NCBI GenBank assembly: GCA_022539475.1
Contig: VCMS01000034.1
Coordinates: 1 to 64,000, forward strand
Length of the DNA stretch: 64,000 nucleotides
Source: Gracilaria domingensis
Lineage: Eukaryota; Rhodophyta; Florideophyceae; Gracilariales; Gracilariaceae
Direction of reading: 5' to 3'
The position numbers and the translations under genes were made by a program. Positions 33,544 to 42,394 of the stretch are shown here, in pieces (positions within the stretch are counted from its first letter, which is position 1; every line of letters starts with the position of its first letter). The notes beneath the pieces are model-generated. The model searched no databases and was not told the origin of the DNA. It saw nothing but the letters and a program-made list of their open reading frames with translations.

Positions 33544-34560
33544 CGTGGAGCAACGGCTTTCCGCTATCGGATGCATCATGCCGCTCATAATGAGATGGTA
33601 CCGATGGCCGGTGACGTGGCGAAGTTATGAAAACTCCGTTTAATTTTGGGCAATTTTTGGAGGGTTTTAACGGAGCCTTGATAGGTGAATCCTCTGTAGG
33701 AAGTGTATGGTAAGTGAAATAGATGGCCACGTGTGAGAGTTGGCCTGCAGATAGTTGTGCTACGCCCGCTGGGAATTATCCCACCCCCTGACAGTGGGTT
33801 TTCCACGTGTAGAACCCTCGGGAGGTGTGCACCGTAGACATAGTAATAGTATATATGCTCGGGTGATCTCACCCTTGAGCCTCCAAGTAAATAGACAACT
33901 GAGTTGACACTCAAGTCGAATCCTGTTCAGGATCGGGCTATAGTAGTTTGCTGCCTACGTAGGTCTACGACTCCATCAGGAGAGTAGCCACGACTGGTAT
34001 CGGCACTACTACCCCTCAGGGTCACTAAGGAAGCACTTGTCTTGCCATCTTTGGATCTTTGATTGTCTCTACCGCTGTGTGGGTTGTCTGTTGTTGTTCC
34101 TTGTTTTGTTCTTGTTGTTGATTCTTGTTGTTGTCACTCTGTTGAGTCTCGTTGTTTACACTTGTTCACCTCGTTCAGGTATCGCTTCCGCCCAAGTATT
34201 GGGTTTACTTTCGGCGCCTTTGAGTGCGTCGCTCCGCTGTCGGACCTGTTCCCGCCGGTTGGCACGGTTTGTTGCTCCGCTTCGGTGGTTTTTACCGTGA
34301 GTTTCCCCCCGTTTACACGGTCCCCTTTTCTTTCCCCTTCTTCAGGTTCGGATCACACTCCATCTCTGGATCTGCACCGTTCTTTGAATCTCACCTCTGT
34401 AGGTATAGTCAGTCACCGTCTCCGGTCTTACACTCGGCTTGTCACTCGACTCGAGTACGGACAGAGAGTTTGATCGTTGAGTCTATCTCTTATAGGGAGT
34501 AGGACTCGGACATCCTAGTGAAGATTCCCCATAGCGTTTATCGCAGGGTTTTGCTCTACA
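33544..34560 (+). repeat. 3' LTR of the nested chromovirus
   Basis: 1,017 bp, directly preceded by the polypurine tract AAGGAGGGGGAGA and followed by the target duplicate CCTAT. It differs from the 5' LTR at about 17 positions. Confidence 0.93.
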
Positions 34561-34565
34561 CCTAT

Positions 34566-37500
34566 CAGTTCGAGGTCATGCCGCTCAGCTTGATGAATGC
34601 TCCCTCCAAGTTTCAGAGAATGATGGACTCTATTCTCAACCAATACCCCTTTGTGAGAGTTTATCTGGACGACGTGTTCACCTACTGAAAAAAATTGGAA
34701 GACCACGTTAAGCATATCAAGTTGGTACTAACGGACAGTTGCCTCCCACGGGTTGAAGCTGAAGATTTCTAAGTGCGACTTTGTGCCCATCCCAAGATTG
34801 AACTGCTCGGACATGTTGTCGTCTAGAAAGAAGTTGCAGTAGACGTGAAGGAAATCGAGGCCATCAAGGCGGCTCCGATCACTAGAACAACCACTGCGCT
34901 GAGGAGCTTCCTTGGTCTTGCTGGCTACTACCGCCGATTTATCACGCACTTCGCCAAAACTTCGGCAGTCCTTCATGCAGCAACGTCCGGAAATCGGAAA
35001 TTAGAGTTCAAAGATGAGATGGTTTAGGCCTTCAAAGTCCTGAAGGAGAAGCTAACCAGTCCACCAGTTTTGGCCTTTCCCGACTTCAACAGTCCGTTTC
35101 GAGTCGAAACCGATGTTTTCTCAGTTGCTTTAGGCGCCGTTCTCACTCAGAAAAAGTCTGATAGCATGTTTCACTCAATTCAATATGCCAGCCGGACTAT
35201 GACTGAAACCGAAAGAAACTACGTGGTCTGTGAGCAGGAAGCGCTTGCTGCCATCTTCGTGTTCAAGAAATTTCGACTATACCTTCTTGGATCAGAACCA
35301 TTTCAGTTGAGTATAAACCATCAGGCGCTAAAGTATGCGTTTCAGGAGAAGGACGTACATGCGTGGCTGGCCAGGTGGCTCGATTTTCTAGCTGAATACG
35401 AGTTCGAGGTTGTTTACCGCTCAGAATTGTGCTGCTGACTATCTTTCTCGCTACTCCACGAAAAGGGAGCATCATGCTCCAGAGGTGGCAACTACTGTTT
35501 CTTTCCCTACATGCAAAGCTTTCTCAGGCCTCGAACCCTATTATACAAATATTGGTCGATATCTGAGTGACCTTCCGGTCGATGAGCCCAACTCGAGCCT
35601 CAGAGGGGCGATCAAAAGGAATTCTAAGAAGTTCATGGTATGGAATTGGCAGTTGTATCGCAGAATGGAGTCCGGGCTACGGCTCCTTCCTAACGTCGAT
35701 GAAAGGCGTAAACTCTTGAAGACATTTCATGACGATGTGGGACACTGGGATCTCGGAGCCGCCAGAAGGCACGTCATTGATCGATTCTGGTGGCCTAATA
35801 TTCACTCTGATGTCACAACCTACGTCAAGAGTTGTGATGGCTGCAGTTCATAGGAACTTTTCTTGCTTACCGAGCAGGGCAACAAGCCCCGCTGACGGAT
35901 ATCTTCAACACGCTTTCAATTGATTTCGCTGGACCCCTCAGGGTGACGAGGAACGAAAGCCGATTCTTGCTCATCGTGGTCGAGCACCTCATGGGATGGC
36001 CGGTGGCAGTGGCAACTCGAACATCTACTGCAGTCGACGTAGTAAATTTTATCGTCACACCCTTCTGCTATCCCCGCAAGATTGTGTCCTATAACGCTAC
36101 CTCCTTTCTCGCGTCAAGAGTCCAAGCTTATCTAATGCGTCATGATATCACTCTCAAGCCAGTGCTCGCATATGCACCTATATCTAATGGATGTGCAGAA
36201 AGAATGGTGGGAACGATCAAGAAGGCGATCGCGAAAACGATTCATAATCAGAACTCTGAATGGGATGAAACACTCCCCGAGGTTCTCTATGGTTATTGCA
36301 CTCGACAAATGGCCGAAGGATATTCTCCATTTCAGCTCATGTATTGAGTACTGCCCCGAATGCATCCATCGGATCCCCCTTCTCTGATAGCCACGCCGTC
36401 ACTTGATCATCGTGAGGTGGAACTACAAGCCTCCACTCTTAGAAGGGCCACAAGGGTATTGCAGCAGCCTCACCGTCAAGACGATGAAGACCGTGAACAT
36501 CGGTTCGCTGTTGGTGACTAGGTACTGGTAATGAGCGGTGAGGCCCTCAATCTTTCAGTGAAATGGGCATCATTCAATTCAAGGTTCTATGGAACATGCC
36601 ACGTTATTGGAGACAATCATCCTCGGTACATGTTGGTTTCTCCACACCGACGTATGTCGAGAAGAGGCATTCATGCTAGACGCTTAAGACCTTACGATCC
36701 TAGACCGAGGCATATGTTACCTAGAACAGTACGACATGGAAGAAATGATCAGCCCGAAGCGGCATGCCCGGTCGTGCTACAAAGGGGTCCAAATCCAACC
36801 GGACCCCCTGCTGGCTATCTGAGGATAATTGTGGCTGGATGGAGACTCTCTGAGTGGCTTTCCCCTGTCAGCACGAGTACAAACGATCTACAGAAGGTCG
36901 CATGGAACCTACTACATGTTTACCTTAGAGCGTTCAAGAGGCATGGGCAGTACATAACCGAGGGTCATCTCACTAAGCTGGTCCCATTGACAGGAAGAGT
37001 GAACCCTTTCATTATACCGCTTGTCGGTCAGCAGTTTGTCTTTTACTACTATCATTTTGAATTCGCTCGCGATGGACATCTTACCCCACAAAGAACTTAC
37101 GAGGTAGAAGTGTCAAGCTCCCTGCAGCGGATTGAAGCTGGAGAGACTTTCGAGACTGATCTGGTATATGATCAAGATCGTGGCGATGTACCCCCTCCAC
37201 TTCAGATTGACGACACCACCACAACAACGCCGGCTCTTCTTGCAATGCCGGTAATTGTTGACTACGAAGTCTACAATCAGGACGTAAACTACTTGGAAAT
37301 GGAAATCGGTGGGAGCACACTTGAGAATTGGCTCTCCCCCCTAGATTGTGAAGATCCGGAGAAGCATTGAATCGTTTGGAATTGCTTTCATCTCTGTTTG
37401 AGCAATCACTTAAATCTACGGCCAATACTTTACGCAATATGCGCACGTAATGTTGGGTAGACTGGCCAGAAGATTGCATCCGCAGATGAACAGGCTTGGT

Positions 37501-37735
37501 GCGAATAGGGCGATCTTCTTTATCTATCACTATATTTTGTGGGAAAATACGGACATCTACCCCCCGCAGCAACACGTGAAGAACAAGTCGAGAAGTACAT
37601 ACGTCGTATTGAACGACATGAAGAGTTCTCTGTTGAGTTTGAACCGGATCCCGAGTACCCAGAACCTCTGTACCCTTTCAGGTACACGACCGAAGAAGTC
37701 TCCCGGGTCGGGCTGATTACTCCACTTTCATAGAA
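34566..37735 (+). mobile_element. remainder of pol and downstream coding sequence, outer element
   Basis: Second part of reverse transcriptase with its catalytic DD box (VYLDDVF) near 34,665. RNase H about 35,070-35,450. Integrase zinc region and core 35,700-36,350. A GPY/F-like module near 36,500-36,700. A further frame 36,531-37,370 with an extra C-terminal region of unknown function, and a short acidic frame ending at 37,733. Fossil, several breaks. Confidence 0.75.
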
Positions 37736-37779
37736 TACATTCTTGGTCGCCCAGGCGTAGCGACCGCTGAGAGGGGGAG

Positions 37780-38268
37780 TGTGTGGAGGCGTTTCTGAGG
37801 AAGGGTTTCCTCGCACGCCCTGGGACACCGCCCACCAAAATTTTTTCATATCTCCGAAAGGAGATAAGGGAAGCGCAGCGTCGAACCTGCGCTTACCTCG
37901 TTTCTTTCTCGTCTCGCAGCGCGCGTCGCGCCGCGCTGGCGTGACGGCGGCGAAGAATTGGAACGCGCGTCCGACCGCGCTGGCGCGACGCCGCAGAGAA
38001 GAATTGGAGCACGCGTTGCCCCGCGCCACGCTGGCGCGACGATGCAGGGACGAATTAGAGCGCCGCCGCACCGCCACGCGAAGAAGCGTCGCCGCCGCCG
38101 CGCTGCGACGCAAGGAAGCGGGGCGCCGCGACGCAAGGAAGCCTCGCCGCCGCCGCGCCGCCACGATGAGCACGTGCATAACGGGATACACAAAGAAACT
38201 AGATTTTATTGGATGCAAGTCAGACGCATCATGGCAAGAGGGCCAGGTGCAGGGGTGACAAATGTAAG
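37780..38268. repeat. GC-rich region with a short tandem repeat
   Basis: After the polypurine tract comes sequence unrelated to the 5' LTR. From about 37,936 to 38,080 there are three imperfect units of 44-51 bp, each starting CTGGCG[TC]GAC and containing GAATT[GA]GA. Arg/Ala-rich open frames here are products of the GC-rich repeat. A minus-strand CCAATAAAAT at about 38,200-38,210 may be the polyadenylation signal of the gene at 38,269-38,751. Confidence 0.55.
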
Positions 38269-38751
38269 TCAGGCTGAAAGGATAGCCTGAACCGCCTTAT
38301 GAAAAAGACGAAGGGCCAACGAACGGGAAGGTGATCTCAAGCACATCATGGACAAGGCCGGGCCAACGCCAATGCCTCGCAAGAAATGCTCAGGTAAATC
38401 GCTGAGATTCTCTTTCAGTTCCCCCAGGTTGATTCCACGCTTAAGCAGGAAGTCGTGCAACGCGCCTTCGCACGCCAACAACAGTGCTTCCACACGTTCT
38501 TTGGCTGCCTCTTTGTCTTCCTCTGCAAGTGCCGGGAGCTCTTCGTCTCTCATGGAATCCGCCGTGACCTCCTTCGCTTTGTATTCAATAACGCAAGTCG
38601 ACCTTGCCGTCGGAACATCGGATCGATCGGTGTCATCGTCCGTAACGTGGGACGGTACTTCTTTTGCAGTCAACACCGTGACGAAGATTTTAGAAGAAGA
38701 TGGTGAAGGCATACGATAGAGCTTTGGTGACGAGGAGAGAGGAGTGGCCAC
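38269..38751 (-). CDS. hypothetical 160-residue protein
   Basis: An open frame from the ATG at 38,751, not recognised. The N-terminus is Ser/Pro-rich, the middle acidic (Asp/Glu clusters with DDDTDRSD), and the C-terminal half amphipathic and helical with 'ALLLACEGALHDFLLKRGIN' and 'LFHKAVQAILSA', so a small folded helical domain is likely. A polyadenylation-like AATAAA lies about 60 bases after the stop on the same strand. An LTR of the outer retroelement family lies 48 bp upstream of the ATG and probably replaced or separated the original promoter. It may be intact, or a fragment of a larger gene. Confidence 0.45.
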   Translation of the reverse strand: MATPLSSSPKLYRMPSPSSSKIFVTVLTAKEVPSHVTDDDTDRSDVPTARSTCVIEYKAKEVTADSMRDEELPALAEEDKEAAKERVEALLLACEGALHDFLLKRGINLGELKENLSDLPEHFLRGIGVGPALSMMCLRSPSRSLALRLFHKAVQAILSA

Positions 38752-38798
38752 GCATGAAAGATGATATTGTTATGAACAGACAGAATGGCTTCAACGTT

Positions 38799-39627
38799 TG
38801 ATCATGCACGAATACAAAAAACCATCGGCTTTTACCCATATTGGCACATGATAGACGTCAAGATAGGATCAAACCGACAAAATGTCAAACATGAGCAATA
38901 CCCGAAGAAAACCTGGGCAATCAACAAATCAGATCAACAACAACCAACCACCGACCTACATAACGGAGAACCGTAGGTCAAGATCACTACATGCAATGGA
39001 TAGTGAGCAGCACTAGAGTGTTTACGACTACACGGTAAGCCAGTTACAACTTAGGGAATACAAAATACAAAAGTGGTAAATATGAAACTCCGATTTTGAG
39101 GCCTTGCAGCCAACTGAGCTTAAGCAGATCACTTTCCCTCTCACGAATACTCCCAATCTTCTCTCATTTGTTTTCTTTCTGTGGTCCACCCTTTCCACTG
39201 ACATCCCTACTTCGTTTTAGCACGGTCTATGCTTCTCTGCCATCAACCGTCTCGCTTTACGTTACTTTTTTCTAACGAGGGTTTGAGAGTTTTGGCAGAC
39301 TTTTAAAAGTTTTAGTGTGGTGCCCTGTGTTTGGATTTTGTGCACACTGCGGCGGTTTTACTGGTAGTGAGGCTTTTGTGCTATTCACGAACGTAGATCG
39401 TGCGGTAAATACTAGATATTAGGCTTTTTTCTCTGTCGTCGGTTGTTGGTTTCGACGTAAACATTGACAAAGAGTTTTTTGCTGCAGTTCTATTTTTGGG
39501 ATGTTGCGTTTATTGCTGAGCTACCGTATTGTCTTTTTTCGTCTAGGTTGGTACTGTCGGACGTTTTTTGTGATGAGTTTGTTACCACCCGCGCTGTTTC
39601 GTTGAATCACGAAAAATGGCGTCTACA
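38799..39627 (+). repeat. decayed LTR of the outer-element family (solo or detached 3' LTR)
   Basis: 829 bp, homologous from end to end to 17,519-18,358, with TG...CA ends (TGATCATG and GTCTACA). It is strongly diverged, by my rough reading about a fifth of positions, mostly C/T and G/A differences. No polypurine tract precedes it and no matching target duplication flanks it. It is either a solo LTR or the displaced 3' LTR. Confidence 0.75.
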
Positions 39628-40210
39628 TTAAAGGCATCCCTTTTTTAACTACTATTCGACTATGATGAATTTGTATTGCAATTCTTCTTCACAATATTAT
39701 CACAATACCCTTATTATACGAGAGAAGGAGGAGGGTACTTAGAATAAATCCGTAAATGAAGAAGACATATTGAAGGCAAGAAAGAAATAAGTCATTTTAT
39801 TATAAACGTAGACGAAGGTCACCCACGTATAAAATATCCAAAATTCAGTGGAAGTGCCTTCGGAGTCTTCGCTGAAACGTCGCGCGACAGGGATAAAACC
39901 ATTGAAACCTAAAGCGCATTGTTTACTAATGGTCATCGTCACGGTAATCAGATTATTGCGCAGGAGGATGATATTTTTTTGTGAACTACGGGTTACAAGA
40001 GTTTGTTCAATATCTGACTGTCTCAGGACAGAAGCGCTGAGATTATCAAGTCCAGCTTCTACATCATATCGTGGAACGTTTTTTACAAGCGTCCACCTAG
40101 AAATGAGGCTAAAATACTGATGTAGGACATGAGCGTAGGGATATAACACCATTCACAGAAACGTCTTTTCGAGCACTCTTCATCACGAAGCAAGAAGAGT
40201 TCTAGAGAGG
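39628..40210. other. upstream region of the ammonia-lyase gene, with a weak minus-strand frame
   Basis: A minus-strand frame of 137 codons (39,739-40,152) starts 58 bp from the lyase ATG and is followed by an AATAAAA-like sequence near 39,797. It matches nothing known and its second half looks random. It could be a remnant divergent gene. Otherwise AT-rich spacer. Confidence 0.3.
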
Positions 40211-41887
40211 ATGCCACAAGATTCAAAATCTCTGTCTATCTTTTTGCTAAGCGGACAGTACATTTCTGTTGATGACGTCATCGCCGTGGTTCGCTATGGG
40301 CACGAAGTTGTGATTACAAGCTCTCAAGCTATTCTCAGCCGCGTCTCTACTGCACGCGCTTTTGTAGATGATGCTGTCGAGAAGGGAGAGGCAATATACG
40401 GAGTTACAACGGGGTTTGGCGGCATGTCAAATGTTGCAATTCCACGGGAAGAAGCTTGTGCTCTTCAAACAAACATGTTGTGGTATCATCGAACTGGTGC
40501 GGGAAATGTTTTGCCTTTGGAGCATGTACGTGCGGCCATGTTGCTTCGCGCCAACTCGCTACTACAAGGTTCATCAGGTATACGTTTGGAAATCATTCAC
40601 CGCTTTGTACAATTTTTGAACCACCACATTACTCCGATTGTGCGTGAGCTAGGTTCAATTGGAGCCAGTGGCGATCTTGTTCCATTGGCAAGTATAGCGG
40701 GATGCATAATTGGAGCACATGAAAACTTTCAAGTTGATTTCAATGGAAAAAGAATGTCCGCATTAACCGCTTTGGAAAGAATCGGCTTGAAGCCAATATG
40801 CTTGCTTCCCAAGGAGGGCTTGGCTATGGTCAATGGCACATCAGTTATGACAGGAGTTGCTGTTTGCTGTGTAGCTGAAACACGTAATCTTTTCGCCCTC
40901 GCAATGGGAGCCCATGCATTGTTTGCACAAGCATTGAGGGCTGATAATGAATCTTACCACCCGTTCACGCACAGCTTGAAGCCGCACCTAGGACAGAAAT
41001 GGGCTGCCGACATCATGCTAGCACTTCTCGACAATTCAAGGCTGTCGCGTGATGAACATGATAGAAAAAATCATGATCGGAATGGAAACCTCATACAAGA
41101 TCGCTACTCTTTGCGGTGTTTACCGCAATATATTGGTCCAATATATGATGGCTTTCAAGACATATTGCACCAAATGGAAGTAGAGGCAAGCTCAGTAAGC
41201 GACAATCCTCTCATTGATACAGAAAATGCACGCACTTACCACGGTGGAAATTTTCTAGGGCAGTACGTTGGAGTGGGAATGGATAGGCTACGATATTACC
41301 TATCTCTCATTGCAAAACACTTGGATGCGCAAATAGCGCTGTTGGTTGCTCCAGAATTCAATAATGGCCTACCGCCCTCGCTAGTAGGCAATTCGGATCG
41401 CCACTACAACATGGGACTCAAGGGGCTCCAGATATCTGCGAATTCTATGTTGCCTTTGTTGGAAGTCTATGGGCACTCGATTGCGGACCGGTTCCCCACA
41501 CATGCCGAGCAGTTTAATCAAAACATTAACAGTCAAGGATTCAATTCTGCAAATCTTGCGCGTCAGGCCGTTGACGTAATGCGACACTACATTTCGGCAG
41601 CTCTGCTTTTCGGGGTTCAGGCCGCAGATTTGCGTACCAAGCAAGTGTACGGGCACTACGATGCATCTGAAGTGCTTTCAACAGCAACTGCCAAACTATA
41701 CTGCGCTGTTCTTGAAGTAATTGGTAAGACGGCCACCAAAGAGCGCCCTTATGTATGGAACGACGACGAACAGTTTCTTGATGTTCATCAAGAACAAGTT
41801 GCAAACAACATCGCATCCGGTGGAATCATTTCAAAGGCGATTGCGTTTGTCATGATGATGCGACCTACACAAGAACCCAACCGGTGA
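40211..41887 (+). CDS. aromatic amino acid ammonia-lyase (cyanobacterial PAL type)
   Basis: An intact 558-residue protein of the MIO-dependent lyase family. It removes ammonia from an aromatic amino acid to give a cinnamate-type acid (PAL/TAL) or urocanate (HAL). Key residues are present: catalytic Tyr63 in IYGVTTGFGG and the Ala152-Ser153-Gly154 triad in GSIGASGDLVPL that forms the MIO cofactor. Also conserved are NGTSVMTG, QDRYSLRCLPQY, SDNPLID, NFLGQYVGVGMD, LPPSLVGN and FPTHAEQFNQNINSQG. The whole protein closely follows the short Anabaena/Nostoc PALs as I remember them and lacks the extension of plant and fungal PALs. The substrate-selectivity pair is Tyr92-His93, unlike Phe-Leu (PAL), His-Leu (TAL) or Ser-His (HAL), so the preferred substrate is uncertain. 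No introns. Its neighbours are an old LTR upstream and a GC-rich gene block downstream. Confidence 0.95.
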   Translation: MPQDSKSLSIFLLSGQYISVDDVIAVVRYGHEVVITSSQAILSRVSTARAFVDDAVEKGEAIYGVTTGFGGMSNVAIPREEACALQTNMLWYHRTGAGNVLPLEHVRAAMLLRANSLLQGSSGIRLEIIHRFVQFLNHHITPIVRELGSIGASGDLVPLASIAGCIIGAHENFQVDFNGKRMSALTALERIGLKPICLLPKEGLAMVNGTSVMTGVAVCCVAETRNLFALAMGAHALFAQALRADNESYHPFTHSLKPHLGQKWAADIMLALLDNSRLSRDEHDRKNHDRNGNLIQDRYSLRCLPQYIGPIYDGFQDILHQMEVEASSVSDNPLIDTENARTYHGGNFLGQYVGVGMDRLRYYLSLIAKHLDAQIALLVAPEFNNGLPPSLVGNSDRHYNMGLKGLQISANSMLPLLEVYGHSIADRFPTHAEQFNQNINSQGFNSANLARQAVDVMRHYISAALLFGVQAADLRTKQVYGHYDASEVLSTATAKLYCAVLEVIGKTATKERPYVWNDDEQFLDVHQEQVANNIASGGIISKAIAFVMMMRPTQEPNR

Positions 41888-42394
41888 TTGCGTAATCACA
41901 AGGGTCTATCTCCACACGTGCAAGACCAGTTCTGCGCTGCATAATTTTGCCAAAAGCATGCAAAGCTTCTGAATTTCAAGAATCTGAGAGACAAATTTAA
42001 CTGGTTTTTGTTTTATCTGTTTCCACGAAGAATTTTTTTTCGCTTGTTCAGTTTTGGGTGTTGTGCGCCATACCAGTAGGGGTAAAGGGTTAGCGTTCCT
42101 ACCCCTGTAGTATCAAAGCCTCAACTACGTATAAAGGAAGATTAGTATTGAACATAGCCTTCTTTCCGTTCCTTTGGGAAGTAAACGTTGGGATTTGGAC
42201 ATGGATGAGCGTGACTTGAGCTTTTGTGAGTCATGATTACAGGAATGCTGCTGATTACACAGATGGATCATTTTGAGCGTTCCAAAAAAAGAAACGGGCG
42301 CTGTGAACATTATACGAAATCCCTAAGCTTTATCATACGAATAATGTGATAGAGCACGGCGCACTGGCGACGCACCGCGCAACAAGTCGCCACC
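41888..42394. other. intergenic between convergent genes
   Basis: The 3' spacer between the lyase (plus) and the low-complexity protein gene (minus). No gene or repeat is recognised. Confidence 0.4.

Larger units (their letters stand above)
22237..34560 (+). mobile_element. nested Ty3/gypsy chromovirus with antisense ORFs
   Basis: A complete-looking element of 12.3 kb with two LTRs of about 1,018 bp, flanked by the 5-bp duplication CCTAT (22,232-22,236 and 34,561-34,565). Parts: primer binding site near 23,258, gag with zinc knuckle, protease, reverse transcriptase, RNase H, integrase with GPY/F module, chromodomain, antisense frames, and a polypurine tract at 33,531-33,543. The LTRs differ at about 17 of 1,018 positions, so the insertion is recent relative to the outer element. 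The coding part is broken in roughly ten or more places. Confidence 0.92.
17519..37779 (+). mobile_element. outer Ty3/gypsy LTR retroelement, broken, split by a nested element
   Basis: Parts in order: 5' LTR (17519-18358), primer binding site next to it, gag with zinc knuckle (to about 19,610), aspartic protease (about 19,700-20,130), an acidic linker, reverse transcriptase (starting about 21,930), the nested element (22,237-34,560), the remainder of reverse transcriptase, RNase H (about 35,070-35,450), integrase (about 35,700-36,350), a GPY/F-like module and further coding sequence to about 37,730, and a polypurine tract at 37,769-37,779. It is clearly broken, with many interruptions (of order ten or more). 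No target duplication could be matched. The 3' LTR expected after the polypurine tract does not resemble the 5' LTR. Confidence 0.85.

Noticed and set aside
37780-37800. TGTGTGGAGGCG after the polypurine tract as the start of a 3' LTR
   Set aside because: Position is right, but no second copy exists in the window, so an LTR cannot be shown.
37520-38260. Arg/Ala-rich open frames on both strands after the outer element
   Set aside because: Produced by GC-rich tandem repeats; no constraint is visible.
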